Below are positions 48,577 through 57,308 of a stretch of 64,000 nucleotides of DNA, piece by piece. Source of the DNA: Ruminococcus sp. (GTDB lineage: Bacteria > Bacillota > Clostridia > Oscillospirales > Ruminococcaceae). Position 1 is the first letter of the stretch; the number at the start of each line of letters is the position of its first letter. The stretch lies in contig JAFUTU010000038.1 in NCBI GenBank assembly GCA_017484095.1, positions 1 to 64,000 of the forward strand. The letters are read 5' to 3'. The translations under genes were made by a program, and so were the position numbers. The notes beneath the pieces were generated by a model. It did not search any database. It was not told where the DNA came from and was given only the letters and a program-made list of their open reading frames with translations.

Positions 48577-49182
48577 ATGGCAAAAGAGAAGAAATTTTCA
48601 ACGATACAGCTCGTTGAGGGTGCTATAATGCTGGCACTGGGTATAGTACTAAGTCTTATAACACCGTTTAAGAAGCTGCTTCCGTTCGGCGGTTCGATAA
48701 CACTGCTTTCGATGCTGCCTATCTGTCTGTACAGCATTAAGTACGGTGTGATAAACGGTCTCGCGGTATCATTCCTGTTTTCGCTGTTCCAGTTTGCACA
48801 GGGAGCCATTCAGGACGGACTGTTCGGATGGGGTCTTACGGCAGGAATGCTTGTTGCCTGCATCGCGTTTGATTACATAATTGCTTACACGGTGATAGGT
48901 CTGGCTGGCATTTTCAGAAAGAAGGGTATTCAAGGCTGGATCGCAGGAACTATACTTGCTCTTGTACTTAGGTTTTTCAGCCACTTTATCAGCGGTGTTT
49001 ATGTGTTTGCGTCAACGGGTAAGATATGGGACGATCTTGATTTTGTAGCTAATAACAAGTATCTCTACAGCGCAGTTTACAATGCGGCATATATGGTGCC
49101 TGAGATAATACTTACAGTTATTGCTGCTGTGATCCTTTATAACCTGCCTGTAACAAAGCAGATGCTCAGACCGAAAAAGTAA
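48577..49182 (+). CDS. thiT: Thiamine ECF transporter substrate-binding subunit
   Basis: The product has 201 residues, AGGAGG upstream. Six membrane segments. ThiT/YuaJ features: VEGAIMLALGIVLSLI at the start, SLLPI-type loop (LSMLPICLYSIKYG), and the C-terminal HFISGVYVFAS and YNAAYMVPEIILT, where residues contacting thiamine lie in known ThiT. It docks with the shared EcfAAT module, not encoded here. The TPP riboswitch upstream supports thiamine as substrate. Confidence 0.95.
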   Translation: MAKEKKFSTIQLVEGAIMLALGIVLSLITPFKKLLPFGGSITLLSMLPICLYSIKYGVINGLAVSFLFSLFQFAQGAIQDGLFGWGLTAGMLVACIAFDYIIAYTVIGLAGIFRKKGIQGWIAGTILALVLRFFSHFISGVYVFASTGKIWDDLDFVANNKYLYSAVYNAAYMVPEIILTVIAAVILYNLPVTKQMLRPKK

Positions 49183-49189
49183 TACAACA

Positions 49190-49220
49190 AAAAATGCACT
49201 CCGTTTTGGAGTGCATTTTT
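49190..49220 (+). terminator. Rho-independent terminator after thiT
   Basis: AAAAATGCACTCC and GGAGTGCATTTTT with a GTTTT loop; usable from both sides, so it also serves the convergent regulator gene. Confidence 0.9.
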
Positions 49221-49223
49221 ATT

Positions 49224-49553
49224 TCACCGTGAATCTGATAGTATATCTAATCTCTCAAGTAATCTGCCTTTGTTTTTATCATTAAGCTGTCTGAAACTGT
49301 TTATAAGATGAGTTTCCTCTTTGTTTAAGGAAGATTGTGTCAAGCCTGATTTCTTGTTGGTCAGGCCTGCAATATAATCAAGGGAGACTCCATAAAGTTT
49401 TGCGATATTTACAGCTATATTCATTGGCAATTCGCTTTCGCCGCATTCATATCGACGGTATTGTGTCAGGTGTAAAAACAGCTTTTCTGCCACCTGACGC
49501 TGCGTCAGATCGCTATCCTCTCTTAGGTCCCTTATTCGCTGATATGCTATCAT
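49224..49553 (-). CDS. XRE-family helix-turn-helix regulator
   Basis: The product has 109 residues from ATG 49553 (GGAGG upstream). The Cro/CI-type HTH covers about 1-65: IRDLREDSDLTQRQVAEKLF, YRRYECGES, IAKLYGVSLDYIAGL. The C-terminal part is a short helix, probably for dimerisation. Two palindromes ACACA-N4-TGTGT in the divergent region are likely its operators, so it should repress itself and the membrane protein gene at 49688. Confidence 0.9.
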   Translation of the reverse strand: MIAYQRIRDLREDSDLTQRQVAEKLFLHLTQYRRYECGESELPMNIAVNIAKLYGVSLDYIAGLTNKKSGLTQSSLNKEETHLINSFRQLNDKNKGRLLERLDILSDSR

Positions 49554-49595
49554 TATATTATCCTCCGTAATTGTGTTTTTTACATTGTAGCATTT

Positions 49596-49664
49596 AACAC
49601 AATTATGTGTTGACAATCAACGATTTATGTGTTATAATTTAAAAATAATAACACATATTTGTGT
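49596..49664 (+). promoter_or_regulatory. Divergent promoter region with two operator palindromes
   Basis: Promoter for the rightward gene: TTGACA at 49610-49615 and TATAAT at 49633-49638, spacer 17. Palindromes ACACAATTATGTGT (49597-49610) and ACACATATTTGTGT (49651-49664) flank it, with centres 54 bases apart, about five helical turns. A further half-site TTGTGTT lies at 49571. The adjacent XRE protein is the obvious binder. Confidence 0.8.
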
Positions 49665-49687
49665 CACAATGAATGGAGGAATGATAT

Positions 49688-50653
49688 ATGGCAAAAGAGA
49701 AAAACAAAAAGAAAGGATGTCTTATTGCAGTAATAGCTGTAGTAGTGATAGGTGTTATAGCTGCTGCTGCAGGCGGAGGAAAGAAAAAAGATGATTCAAG
49801 TTCTCAGTCAAACGGAAAGGTTTCTGTCTCTTCAAGTACTTCGTCAGAAAATCAAGGAAAAGTTAATACGGACAAGGAAAGCAAGAGCGCTGAAAATGGC
49901 GATGTTTCCGAGGAAGCTAACGATGTGATATATGATGATGGCGGAATTAAAATAACATATACAGGATATACAGCTTCAAAGATGTTTACAAGCGCAAGCT
50001 TGAATTTCCTGATTGAAAATAACAGCGACAAGAATATTACTGTTGAGAACTTCAATCTGAATATCAACGGATATACACTTGATACATGGTTCTATGAACA
50101 AGTACCTGCTTCAAAAAAATCAAATGTAAAAATGGACATATACGATACTCAACTGAAAGAGAACGGTATTGACACGCTTGGCACGGTTGACATGAATTTC
50201 AGATGTATTGACAGCGACACATATGACGAGCTGTTTATTACGAATGATATTGAGATAGTTTTTGACGAAACAGTTTCAAGCGAGGAAAACCTTGACGATT
50301 ATCAGCTTGTGGTCGATCAGGACGATGTGCAGGTTTACTACAAGGGCTTGGATCACGACGGCTGGATATCAGATACAAGCTTTAAATTCCTTATTGTAAA
50401 TAACAGCAACAGAAATGTTACTTTGTCAGCAGATAATATCTCGGTCAATGATTTTGCAATGTCAACACTCTTCCATGGAGACTGTGCTGCAGGTAAAAAG
50501 ACTAATGAGACGATAGATGTGTATAAATCAACTATTGAAGATAATAACATCGAGAAGATCACAAAGCTTGAATTCTCATTGAGATGCTATGATTCAGACA
50601 CTTATGATGATATTTGGGAGACAAATGCTATCACAATAGAAATTACTGAATAA
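49688..50653 (+). CDS. Membrane-anchored protein with two tandem Ig-like (DUF4352/5067-like) domains
   Basis: The product has 321 residues with a strong GGAGG site. A Lys-rich start leads to one membrane helix (about 11-29), then a Ser-rich spacer. Two copies of one extracytoplasmic beta-sandwich domain follow (about 80-195 and 205-320). Matching segments are SASLNFLIENNSDKNITVEN against TSFKFLIVNNSNRNVTLSAD, and FRCIDSDTYDEL against LRCYDSDTYDDI. Function unknown. It is under the control region of the divergent XRE gene. Confidence 0.82.
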   Translation: MAKEKNKKKGCLIAVIAVVVIGVIAAAAGGGKKKDDSSSQSNGKVSVSSSTSSENQGKVNTDKESKSAENGDVSEEANDVIYDDGGIKITYTGYTASKMFTSASLNFLIENNSDKNITVENFNLNINGYTLDTWFYEQVPASKKSNVKMDIYDTQLKENGIDTLGTVDMNFRCIDSDTYDELFITNDIEIVFDETVSSEENLDDYQLVVDQDDVQVYYKGLDHDGWISDTSFKFLIVNNSNRNVTLSADNISVNDFAMSTLFHGDCAAGKKTNETIDVYKSTIEDNNIEKITKLEFSLRCYDSDTYDDIWETNAITIEITE

Positions 50654-50657
50654 GAAT

Positions 50658-50690
50658 AAAATGGGCTGTTCAAACGAACAGCCCATTTTA
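50658..50690. terminator. Bidirectional Rho-independent terminator
   Basis: AAAATGGGCTGTTC, AAAC loop, GAACAGCCCATTTT: a perfect 14-bp stem between convergent genes. Confidence 0.93.
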
Positions 50691-50693
50691 TTA

Positions 50694-51713
50694 TCACAGA
50701 TATTTGATTATTTCGTCTCTTACGGTGTCGAGGTGCGGATCGGAAAGACCGAAATTCATTCTCTTATAGCTCCATGCGGCTCTGCCAATGCCGAAATGCT
50801 CAAACGCAGCATTGATATCTTTATACCAGCTGAGGGTATCCTCGGGAGCGGCAATGTCGATAACTCCGTATTCTCCGCAGTAAAGTGAGGTGCCCCGCTC
50901 CTCGCAGAGCTTGACGGCAGCTTCAAATCTTCTGATGAAATATTCAGAGCTGTACTTTTCTCCTGCGGTCTCTGTATGGTCCATATATGTCATTTCGAGA
51001 TCAGCGGCATCTTTAAGATACTGCTTTACATCTCCCGGGTAGCCGATTCGGTAATCCTTATTCATCTGCTTTACCCAGCCTGCTGCCTGATGAGTGAATA
51101 TGAGCGGCTCATAGCAGTGGAAATTGTATATCACATTCTCATCGTGAGGGAGGTCAAGGTCTTTAAGAGCATCAAGGGAATTGTTCCAGTAGCTGCCAAG
51201 CAGTATCCTGATATCGGGTGCTATAGCACGTATCCTCTCGATAGCCTTTTTGCTTATGCTGTTCCAGACTGGTGAAAACTTGGGGTCTGTTACCTCATTG
51301 AGAAGCTCAAAAGCTGCCATTTCCGTAAGGTGACCGTAGCGCTTGGCAAATTCCTCCCAGAGAACGCAGAACCTCTCTTGAAGCTCGGCATCGGCGAAAA
51401 AGCCTATATAATTCTCATCATCAAATATGAAGCCCTGAGTTTTATGCAGGTCAAGCACGATGTTCAGACCGTACTTCTTGCACCACTCAATAGCCCTATC
51501 CACATAGGAAAAGCCAAACTCTCTGAGCGTTCCGTCCTCCTCCTGGAAGATGTTATAGTCCATAGGCAGGCGTACATGGTCTGCGCCCCAGCCTGCTATT
51601 GTCTTTATATCTTCCTCGGATATAAATGAATCAAGATGTTCCTTCGTGTATTTGAGCTGAGAGAGCCAGCCTCCCAAGTCAACGCCTTTTACAAAGCCTT
51701 CAAATTTTTTCAT
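50694..51713 (-). CDS. GH5-family glycoside hydrolase, intracellular
   Basis: The product has 339 residues and no signal peptide. TIM-barrel with family GH5 features: GVDLGGWLSQ, ADHVRLPMDY, LDLHKTQG, acid/base Glu in FELLNEVTD, HCYEPLIFTHQ, and nucleophile Glu in YCGEYGV, then WSYKRMNFG. It probably cleaves imported beta-glucan or similar oligosaccharides. Together with the GH113 enzyme it points to intracellular use of plant-fibre oligomers. Confidence 0.93.
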   Translation of the reverse strand: MKKFEGFVKGVDLGGWLSQLKYTKEHLDSFISEEDIKTIAGWGADHVRLPMDYNIFQEEDGTLREFGFSYVDRAIEWCKKYGLNIVLDLHKTQGFIFDDENYIGFFADAELQERFCVLWEEFAKRYGHLTEMAAFELLNEVTDPKFSPVWNSISKKAIERIRAIAPDIRILLGSYWNNSLDALKDLDLPHDENVIYNFHCYEPLIFTHQAAGWVKQMNKDYRIGYPGDVKQYLKDAADLEMTYMDHTETAGEKYSSEYFIRRFEAAVKLCEERGTSLYCGEYGVIDIAAPEDTLSWYKDINAAFEHFGIGRAAWSYKRMNFGLSDPHLDTVRDEIIKYL

Positions 51714-51925
51714 AATAAGCCTCCTGATATGGGGTATGGGTCCGTGCTATGGTTTGATTATACTGATTTTTGCGGTTTTTTATATCACAAATCTGCTTTT
51801 CATGTCAGATCTATAATATAATCACATGATATCACAGTTTTATTGTTATGTAAAGGGGGTCAGAGGTCAAAATCTTGATATTTTAAACGTCATTTGTGCG
51901 CTTCGATCTCATTTTGGACATAAAG

Positions 51926-51971
51926 AAAACCTCGTATCTACGGCGTTTTCTTGCGTAAATGCGAGGTTTTT
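51926..51971 (-). terminator. Terminator of the initiator tRNA gene
   Basis: On the minus strand AAAACCTCG and CGAGGTTTT bracket a long imperfect stem, followed by CTTTATG. It begins 4 bases after the tRNA's CCA. Confidence 0.75.
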
Positions 51972-51974
51972 AGT

Positions 51975-52051
<77 letters not shown>

Positions 52052-52074
52052 ATATCTCTTTTCGGTACCCATAA

Positions 52075-52103
52075 ATTATATCACATCAGTGAGGTGTTGT
52101 CAA
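52075..52103 (-). promoter_or_regulatory. Consensus promoter of the initiator tRNA
   Basis: On the minus strand TTGACA (52103-52098) and TATAAT (52080-52075), spacer 17. Confidence 0.92.
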
Positions 52104-52231
52104 GTGTTTTTTTAGTTTTCATTATCTCTGTCATATTATATTCCGTTTTATTTAATTTTATTCGGCGATATACACAAATATTGTGTCATAACTGATGTTA
52201 TTTTGTTACGCTAAAATGTTTGTCTGCCCCC

Positions 52232-52260
52232 TTGACAAATCCCGATGAATGGTTTATAAT
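52232..52260 (+). promoter_or_regulatory. Consensus promoter of the symporter gene
   Basis: TTGACA at 52232-52237 and TATAAT at 52255-52260, spacer 17. Confidence 0.92.
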
Positions 52261-52325
52261 AATGTAGTGCTTTATTAAGCGAAAGCATAAAAGTTTTAAA
52301 GTATTGAATTAAAGGAGTGTTTCAA

Positions 52326-53873
52326 TTGACAGCAAGATGGGTCATCCTAGTCGTCTATCTGGTATTGATGATAGTGATAGGCGTATACTACAGGAAAAAG
52401 ACTGCCAATGTCAATGACTTTGTTCTCGGAGGAAGAACTCTGGGACCTTGGTTCACGGCATTTGCATACGGAACATCTTATTTTTCGGCGGTAATATTTG
52501 TCGGCTATGCGGGCAAATTCGGCTGGTCATACGGTCTGGCATCAACATGGGTAGGAATAGGAAACTGCCTGCTTGGTTCATTGCTGGCATGGATCGTACT
52601 CGGAAAGAGAACGAGGATAATGACCAAGCACCTTGAAGCTAAGACTATGCCTGAGTTCTTCGAGAAAAGGTATAACAGCAAGCCTTTGAAGATTGCCTCA
52701 GCGCTGATAGTGTTCGTGTTCCTTATCCCTTATACGGCATCGGTTTACAACGGTCTTTCAAGGCTGTTTGAGAAGGGCTTCGGCATCAAGTATGAGTACT
52801 GCATAATAGGTATGGCGCTGTTTACTGCTATCTATGTTATACTTGGCGGATATAAGGCAACAGCACTGAATGATTTTATCCAGGGTATCATAATGCTGAT
52901 CGGCATAGTTGCGGTAGTGCTTGCGGTGCTCAACCTTAACGGCGGTCTGTTCGATTCAATCGACAAGCTCGGTGATGTTAAGGATGCGAACGGAGACACG
53001 GGCGTATACAACACCATTTTCGGACCTGACCCGATAAATCTGCTGGGAGTTGTGATACTTACATCACTCGGTACATGGGGACTGCCTCAGATGGTGCAGA
53101 AGTTCTACGCTATCAAGGACGACAGAGCTGTAAAGACCGGTACTATCGTATCTACAGTGTTTGCGCTGATAGTTGCAGGCGGCTGCTACTTCCTCGGTGG
53201 ATTCGGCAGACTGTTTGCAGAGCCTGCTGAGGGCGGACTTCCCGAAGGCGGTTCCGACTCTATCGTTCCGATAATGATGGATAAGCTGCCGTCTGCTCTG
53301 TTCGGTCTTGTTATTGTGCTTGTGCTTTCGGCTTCTATGTCAACTCTTTCATCACTGGTGCTCACTTCAAGCTCAACTCTTACGATCGACCTGATCAAGC
53401 CTATGATGAAGGGTAAGATGGACGAGAAGAAGGAGCTTCTCACGATGAGGATATTTATTGCAGTGTTCCTTATCGTATCGGTCATCATTGCTCTGATAAC
53501 TCTTGAAAATCCTCAGACAGTTATCTCAAGCCTTATGGGTATATCCTGGGGCGCACTTGCAGGAGCCTTCCTTGCACCGTTTATGTACGGTCTTTTCAAA
53601 AAGACGGTTACAAAGGCTGCTGTAGCGGTAAGCTTTATTTGCGGTGTTGGCATAACGGTAGTACATATGTTCATCTACACTCTCAAGCTCGTGCCCGATG
53701 CACCTATGACTCTTGGCAAGCTGAGCCTTGCGTCACCTGTTAATGCAGGTGCGTTCGCAATGCTGTTCGGTCTGATAATAGTGCCTGTTGTCAGCGCATT
53801 TACCAAGCAGAGCGATGAGGATAAAGCTCTTACTGACGAGATATTCACCTGCTATGAGAATGGTGATCTCTGA
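52326..53873 (+). CDS. Sodium:solute symporter (SSS family)
   Basis: The product has 515 residues from TTG 52326, because AAAGGAG at 52311-52317 overlaps the GTG at 52317. About 13 membrane segments with SSS features: DFVLGGRTLGPWFTAFAYGTSYFSA, GGYKATALNDFIQGIIM, and SASMSTLSSLVLTSSSTL (the Na2-site Ser pair). It imports a solute with sodium; the substrate (for example proline, pantothenate or a sugar acid) cannot be fixed by eye. Strong own promoter and terminator. Confidence 0.92.
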   Translation: MTARWVILVVYLVLMIVIGVYYRKKTANVNDFVLGGRTLGPWFTAFAYGTSYFSAVIFVGYAGKFGWSYGLASTWVGIGNCLLGSLLAWIVLGKRTRIMTKHLEAKTMPEFFEKRYNSKPLKIASALIVFVFLIPYTASVYNGLSRLFEKGFGIKYEYCIIGMALFTAIYVILGGYKATALNDFIQGIIMLIGIVAVVLAVLNLNGGLFDSIDKLGDVKDANGDTGVYNTIFGPDPINLLGVVILTSLGTWGLPQMVQKFYAIKDDRAVKTGTIVSTVFALIVAGGCYFLGGFGRLFAEPAEGGLPEGGSDSIVPIMMDKLPSALFGLVIVLVLSASMSTLSSLVLTSSSTLTIDLIKPMMKGKMDEKKELLTMRIFIAVFLIVSVIIALITLENPQTVISSLMGISWGALAGAFLAPFMYGLFKKTVTKAAVAVSFICGVGITVVHMFIYTLKLVPDAPMTLGKLSLASPVNAGAFAMLFGLIIVPVVSAFTKQSDEDKALTDEIFTCYENGDL

Positions 53874-53891
53874 TAAACAGAAAACTTATAA

Positions 53892-53930
53892 GCAGCTGTT
53901 CTTCCAAAGCGGAGGGCAGCTGTTTTTTTC
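53892..53930 (+). terminator. Rho-independent terminator after the symporter
   Basis: GCAGCTG and CAGCTG with an inner TTCC/GGAG pairing, then seven T. Confidence 0.8.
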
Positions 53931-54018
53931 TGTTAAGCCGTGCGGCGATCGAATTTATTTTCTTTGAATACAGATCTATTTGGTAGGAGTGACCACTATG
54001 TTAAAGTTAGAACAAAAC

Positions 54019-54053
54019 AACGGCGTGAATTAGCCGTGCGGCGAGCACCCTGC
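54019..54053 (+). repeat. GC-rich intergenic repeat family B, copy
   Basis: AACGGCGTGAATTAGCCGTG then CGGCGAGCACCCTGC, matching 29870-29903. A partial GCCGTGCGGCGA also occurs at 53937. Confidence 0.6.
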
Positions 54054-54126
54054 ATATCAGCGGACAAAGCCTCATATTATTGTAAGAGGTCTTTATCCTA
54101 TTTGTGACTCTGAAAGGGGAGGGGCA

Positions 54127-55761
54127 ATGAAAAAGCAGGGGTTCTTGAAAAGCTCAGCGATCCTTCTTTTTATGATAATCATAACAAAAGCGCTGGGTAT
54201 ACTGTATAAGGTGCCGCTGACGATTCTGCTCGGCGGCGAGGGAATGGGGCACCTTTCTGCAGCAATGTCTGTGTTTGCACCTGTGTTCGCGGCGTCAGTG
54301 TCGGGAATAACACCTGCGGTGGCTAAACTTACTGCTGAAAACTGCGCTCTCAGGCGGTTTGCGAATATGAGAAAAACAAGGCGCGCCGCTATGAGACTGT
54401 TCGGGCTGTTCGGGGCGGCAGGGTGTGTGCTGCTGATAGCGGCGGCACCACTGCTGTCAAAACTGTCAGGTTCATCGGGAAGTCCTGCGGCTGTGATCTG
54501 TGCTGCACCGACGCTTTTATTCTGCACGCTTATGTCAGTAGAAAAGGGATATTACGAGGGCCTTTCAAATATGGTGCCCACAGCCGTTTCAGAGATAGCG
54601 GAATCTGTTTTCAGACTTGTTTGCGGGCTTGGTCTTGGTTATGCTGCCGGAAAGATACTTGGGCTGTCATCAGAGCTTTGTGCGGCTGCTGCCATACTGG
54701 GTACCTCAGCCGCATCAATGCTTGGGTGCATAGTTATTTTTGTGATGACACTCAGAAAGGGAGACGGCATCACCAAAAAAGACCTTGACAGCGACCCCGT
54801 TACTGACAGCTCTCACAGGATAAGATCGGCGCTGCTGACGGTATGTGCGCCTATTGCCTTGACAACAGTTGTTAACAGCCTCAGCGGCTTTATCGACCTG
54901 ATGACAATACCAAGAGGGCTTGCAGCTGCTGCGGTAAAGGCTCCGCATTTGTTTGACAGGATAACCGCAGCAGGCATTAAGACAGAGGCGGTGCCGAACT
55001 TTGTTTACGGATCGTATACGGCGCTGGCACTTACTATTTTCAGCTTTGTGCCGACGGTAACAGCTATGCTTTCAAAAAGTCTGCTCCCTGAGATAACGGC
55101 AGCTCATGCCTGCGGAGATAAGGTAAGGCTCACTAAAAGTCTGTCAAGACTTATAAGGGCAGCGGCTTTGATAGCAATGCCTGCCGGAGCTTTCATTATT
55201 ATAAGGCCAAAGGAGATACTTTCGTTTCTCTTCGGACCGAGAGTGACCGAGATCTATGCCTGCCGTGAAGCGTTTATGATACTGGGTGCCGCCGCAGTGT
55301 TTTCGGGGATAGCAGCACCGTGCTTTGCAGCCTTGCAGCTGATAGGAAGACCTCGCGAGGGGATAAGGATAATGGTAGGCTCGGCAGCCGTGAAGCTGGG
55401 ACTTAATCTGCTGCTGGTGAGAGTGCCGCAGCTTGGGATATCGGGAGCAGCGGTGTCAACTCTGGGTTCAGTGATGTTTATAATGGAGCTGTGCCTATTC
55501 AGACTGAGAAGAATGACCGGCGGCAGGCTAAGTCCTGCGGCGCTGATGATAAAGCCTATGTATGCGTCAGGACTTGCCATGGCTGCGGCGGCAGTTGTGC
55601 CGAAAATGCTTGAAAACGGGCTCTCTGCGTCAGGAGAGGGACGGGCCGTTCTGTGCCTGACATTGTTATTTAGCTGTATTGTGTATGGTGTTTCTTTGGT
55701 TTTATTGTGCGAAATGCCGAAAAATAAAATTCCTAGGGCAATTTTCAAAAAAAAGCTTTAA
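54127..55761 (+). CDS. SpoVB/YabM-like polysaccharide or lipid II flippase (MOP superfamily)
   Basis: The product has 544 residues, AAGGGGAGGGG upstream. About 14 membrane segments. Family pattern at the start: SSAILLFMIIITKALGILYKVPLTILLGGEGMG, as in SpoVB and YabM. Such proteins flip lipid-linked precursors for peptidoglycan or spore cortex. It is followed by mazG, hup and rqcP, the same order as yabM-yabN-(hup)-yabO in Bacillus relatives. Confidence 0.88.
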   Translation: MKKQGFLKSSAILLFMIIITKALGILYKVPLTILLGGEGMGHLSAAMSVFAPVFAASVSGITPAVAKLTAENCALRRFANMRKTRRAAMRLFGLFGAAGCVLLIAAAPLLSKLSGSSGSPAAVICAAPTLLFCTLMSVEKGYYEGLSNMVPTAVSEIAESVFRLVCGLGLGYAAGKILGLSSELCAAAAILGTSAASMLGCIVIFVMTLRKGDGITKKDLDSDPVTDSSHRIRSALLTVCAPIALTTVVNSLSGFIDLMTIPRGLAAAAVKAPHLFDRITAAGIKTEAVPNFVYGSYTALALTIFSFVPTVTAMLSKSLLPEITAAHACGDKVRLTKSLSRLIRAAALIAMPAGAFIIIRPKEILSFLFGPRVTEIYACREAFMILGAAAVFSGIAAPCFAALQLIGRPREGIRIMVGSAAVKLGLNLLLVRVPQLGISGAAVSTLGSVMFIMELCLFRLRRMTGGRLSPAALMIKPMYASGLAMAAAAVVPKMLENGLSASGEGRAVLCLTLLFSCIVYGVSLVLLCEMPKNKIPRAIFKKKL

Positions 55762-55845
55762 ACCTCTTGAAATTTTGACGAAAATAGGTTATTATTAATA
55801 AGGTAACTTGGCCTTGAGGGCTGTTCTCGGAAAGGTAATGGTTTT

Positions 55846-56595
55846 GTGGAAAACGAATATGCAGAGCTTTTAGCTAAGGATAGATATGATATTGATGATC
55901 TGGCGCATATCGTCCGCATACTGAGAAGTGAGAACGGCTGTCCCTGGGATAAGGTACAGACGCATAAGACTATCAAGAAGGATTTTCTTGAAGAGGTCTA
56001 TGAGGTCATGGAGGCGATAGACGCCGAAAGCCCCGAGATGATGCGTGAGGAGCTCGGAGATGTGCTTTTGCAGGTGGTTTTCCACTGCGTTCTCGAAAGT
56101 GAGGAGGAGCATTTCGGGCTGGATGAGGTGACGACCGATATCTGCAGAAAGCTTATCGTGAGACACCCGCACGTTTTCGGAGATGTTAAGGCGGATACCG
56201 TTGACAAGGTACTGACGAACTGGGATTCCATCAAGAAGGAGACCAAGGGACAGGAAACGTACACTCAGACGCTGGAGAGCGTACCTAAGAATTTTCCTGC
56301 GCTGATGAGAGCTCAGAAGCTTGTGAAGAGAGCTGACAGGGCGGGAGTATCGCTTGGGGGCGTCAGTGAGCTTTCAGATAGCATAGCTGAAAAGGCAAAA
56401 GCTATAGGCGAAGAGAACGACAAGACCAAGGCTGTGGCATTGCTGGGGAAGATGATGTTCGAGTGTGCGGCACTGGCAAGAGAGCTCGATGCTGATGCGG
56501 AGGAGACGCTTACCGATGAGAACAACGCATTTATCGGCCGCTTCCGTGAGGCAGAGGAAAAAGCAAGGCAAAACGAGTCTGAGATAAGGCTCTGA
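55846..56595 (+). CDS. mazG: Nucleoside triphosphate pyrophosphohydrolase MazG
   Basis: The product has 249 residues with a GTG start. The first MazG domain has the typical ENGCPWDKVQTHKTIKKDFLEEVYEVMEAID and EELGDVLLQVVFHC, with the EExxE...ExxD metal-binding residues. The second domain (about 130-240) is shorter and weaker. It hydrolyses NTPs to NMP and PPi and cleans damaged nucleotides. It lacks the N-terminal methylase domain found in Bacillus YabN. Confidence 0.95.
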   Translation: MENEYAELLAKDRYDIDDLAHIVRILRSENGCPWDKVQTHKTIKKDFLEEVYEVMEAIDAESPEMMREELGDVLLQVVFHCVLESEEEHFGLDEVTTDICRKLIVRHPHVFGDVKADTVDKVLTNWDSIKKETKGQETYTQTLESVPKNFPALMRAQKLVKRADRAGVSLGGVSELSDSIAEKAKAIGEENDKTKAVALLGKMMFECAALARELDADAEETLTDENNAFIGRFREAEEKARQNESEIRL

Positions 56596-56682
56596 GCATA
56601 GATACCGCGTAAGGCGAGTAAAAGTTAATAATGGACAGCCGGGGGAATCCCTGAGAGTCTAATTAAAATGGAGGTAAAAACA

Positions 56683-56958
56683 ATGACAAAGGCAGAACTT
56701 ATCAGCGCGATCGCAGCAAAGGGAGAATATTCCAAGAAGGATGCAGAGAAGGCACTTACAGCAGTTACAGCTTCTATCACTGAGGCACTTGCAAAGGGTG
56801 AGAAGATCTCGCTCGTTGGCTTCGGTACTTTCGAAGTAAGACAGAGAGCAGCTAAGACTTCGATCAACCCCAGAACCAAGGAGAAGATCAAGGTTCCTGC
56901 AAAGAAGGTTCCTGCATTCAAGGCAGGCAAGGCATTCAAGGACGCTGTTAATAAGTAA
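56683..56958 (+). CDS. hup: HU-type DNA-binding protein
   Basis: The product has 91 residues from ATG 56683 (GGAGG at 56670-56674; an ATG at 56668 overlaps it). HU signature: KISLVGFGTFEVRQRAAKTS and NPRTKEKIKVPAKKVPAFKAG. It bends and compacts DNA without strong sequence preference. Codon choice is biased toward abundant-protein style. A strong terminator follows. Confidence 0.97.
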   Translation: MTKAELISAIAAKGEYSKKDAEKALTAVTASITEALAKGEKISLVGFGTFEVRQRAAKTSINPRTKEKIKVPAKKVPAFKAGKAFKDAVNK

Positions 56959-56970
56959 TTTTGCTTTAAT

Positions 56971-57006
56971 GACCTGACCTTTCAAACGGGGTCAGGTCTT
57001 TTTTTG
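56971..57006 (+). terminator. Rho-independent terminator after hup
   Basis: GACCTGACC and GGTCAGGTC with a 10-base loop, then seven T. Confidence 0.93.
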
Positions 57007-57022
57007 TAGGATAGGAAGTGAA

Positions 57023-57268
57023 ATGATGAGACTGGATAAGTATCTTAAAGTTACAAGGCTTATAAAGAGACGGACTGTTGCAAATGAAGCCTGTGATGCT
57101 GGCAGAGTAACAGTGAATGACAAGATCGCAAGAGCATCATACGATGTTAAGGTCGGTGATATCATCACGATCTCTATGGGCGCAAGACCGATAACTGTTA
57201 AAGTGCTCGGGGTTACAGAGTTCGTTAAAAAAGAGGACGCTGCACAGTATTATGAAGTTATAGGATAA
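57023..57268 (+). CDS. rqcP: S4-domain RNA-binding protein RqcP (YabO)
   Basis: The product has 81 residues, one S4 domain: MRLDKYLKVTRLIKRRTVANEACDAG and RVTVNDKIARASYDVKVGD. In Bacillus RqcP binds stalled 50S subunits with RqcH to drive C-terminal alanine tailing. ATG 57023 and 57026 are both possible. Position after mazG matches the yabN-yabO order. Confidence 0.93.
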   Translation: MMRLDKYLKVTRLIKRRTVANEACDAGRVTVNDKIARASYDVKVGDIITISMGARPITVKVLGVTEFVKKEDAAQYYEVIG

Positions 57269-57274
57269 GAGATA

Positions 57275-57308
57275 CCCCTTGCGGAGATTTACCGCAAAGG
57301 GGCATTTT
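57275..57308 (+). terminator. Rho-independent terminator after rqcP
   Basis: CCCCTTGCGG and CCGCAAAGGGG pair with a 7-base loop, then CATTTTTA. Confidence 0.85.

Noticed and set aside
53998-54033. An 11-codon frame with a ribosome-site-like GGAGTGA before the SpoVB-like gene
   Set aside because: Too short and it ends inside repeat family B; it could be a relic or leader peptide but nothing supports it.
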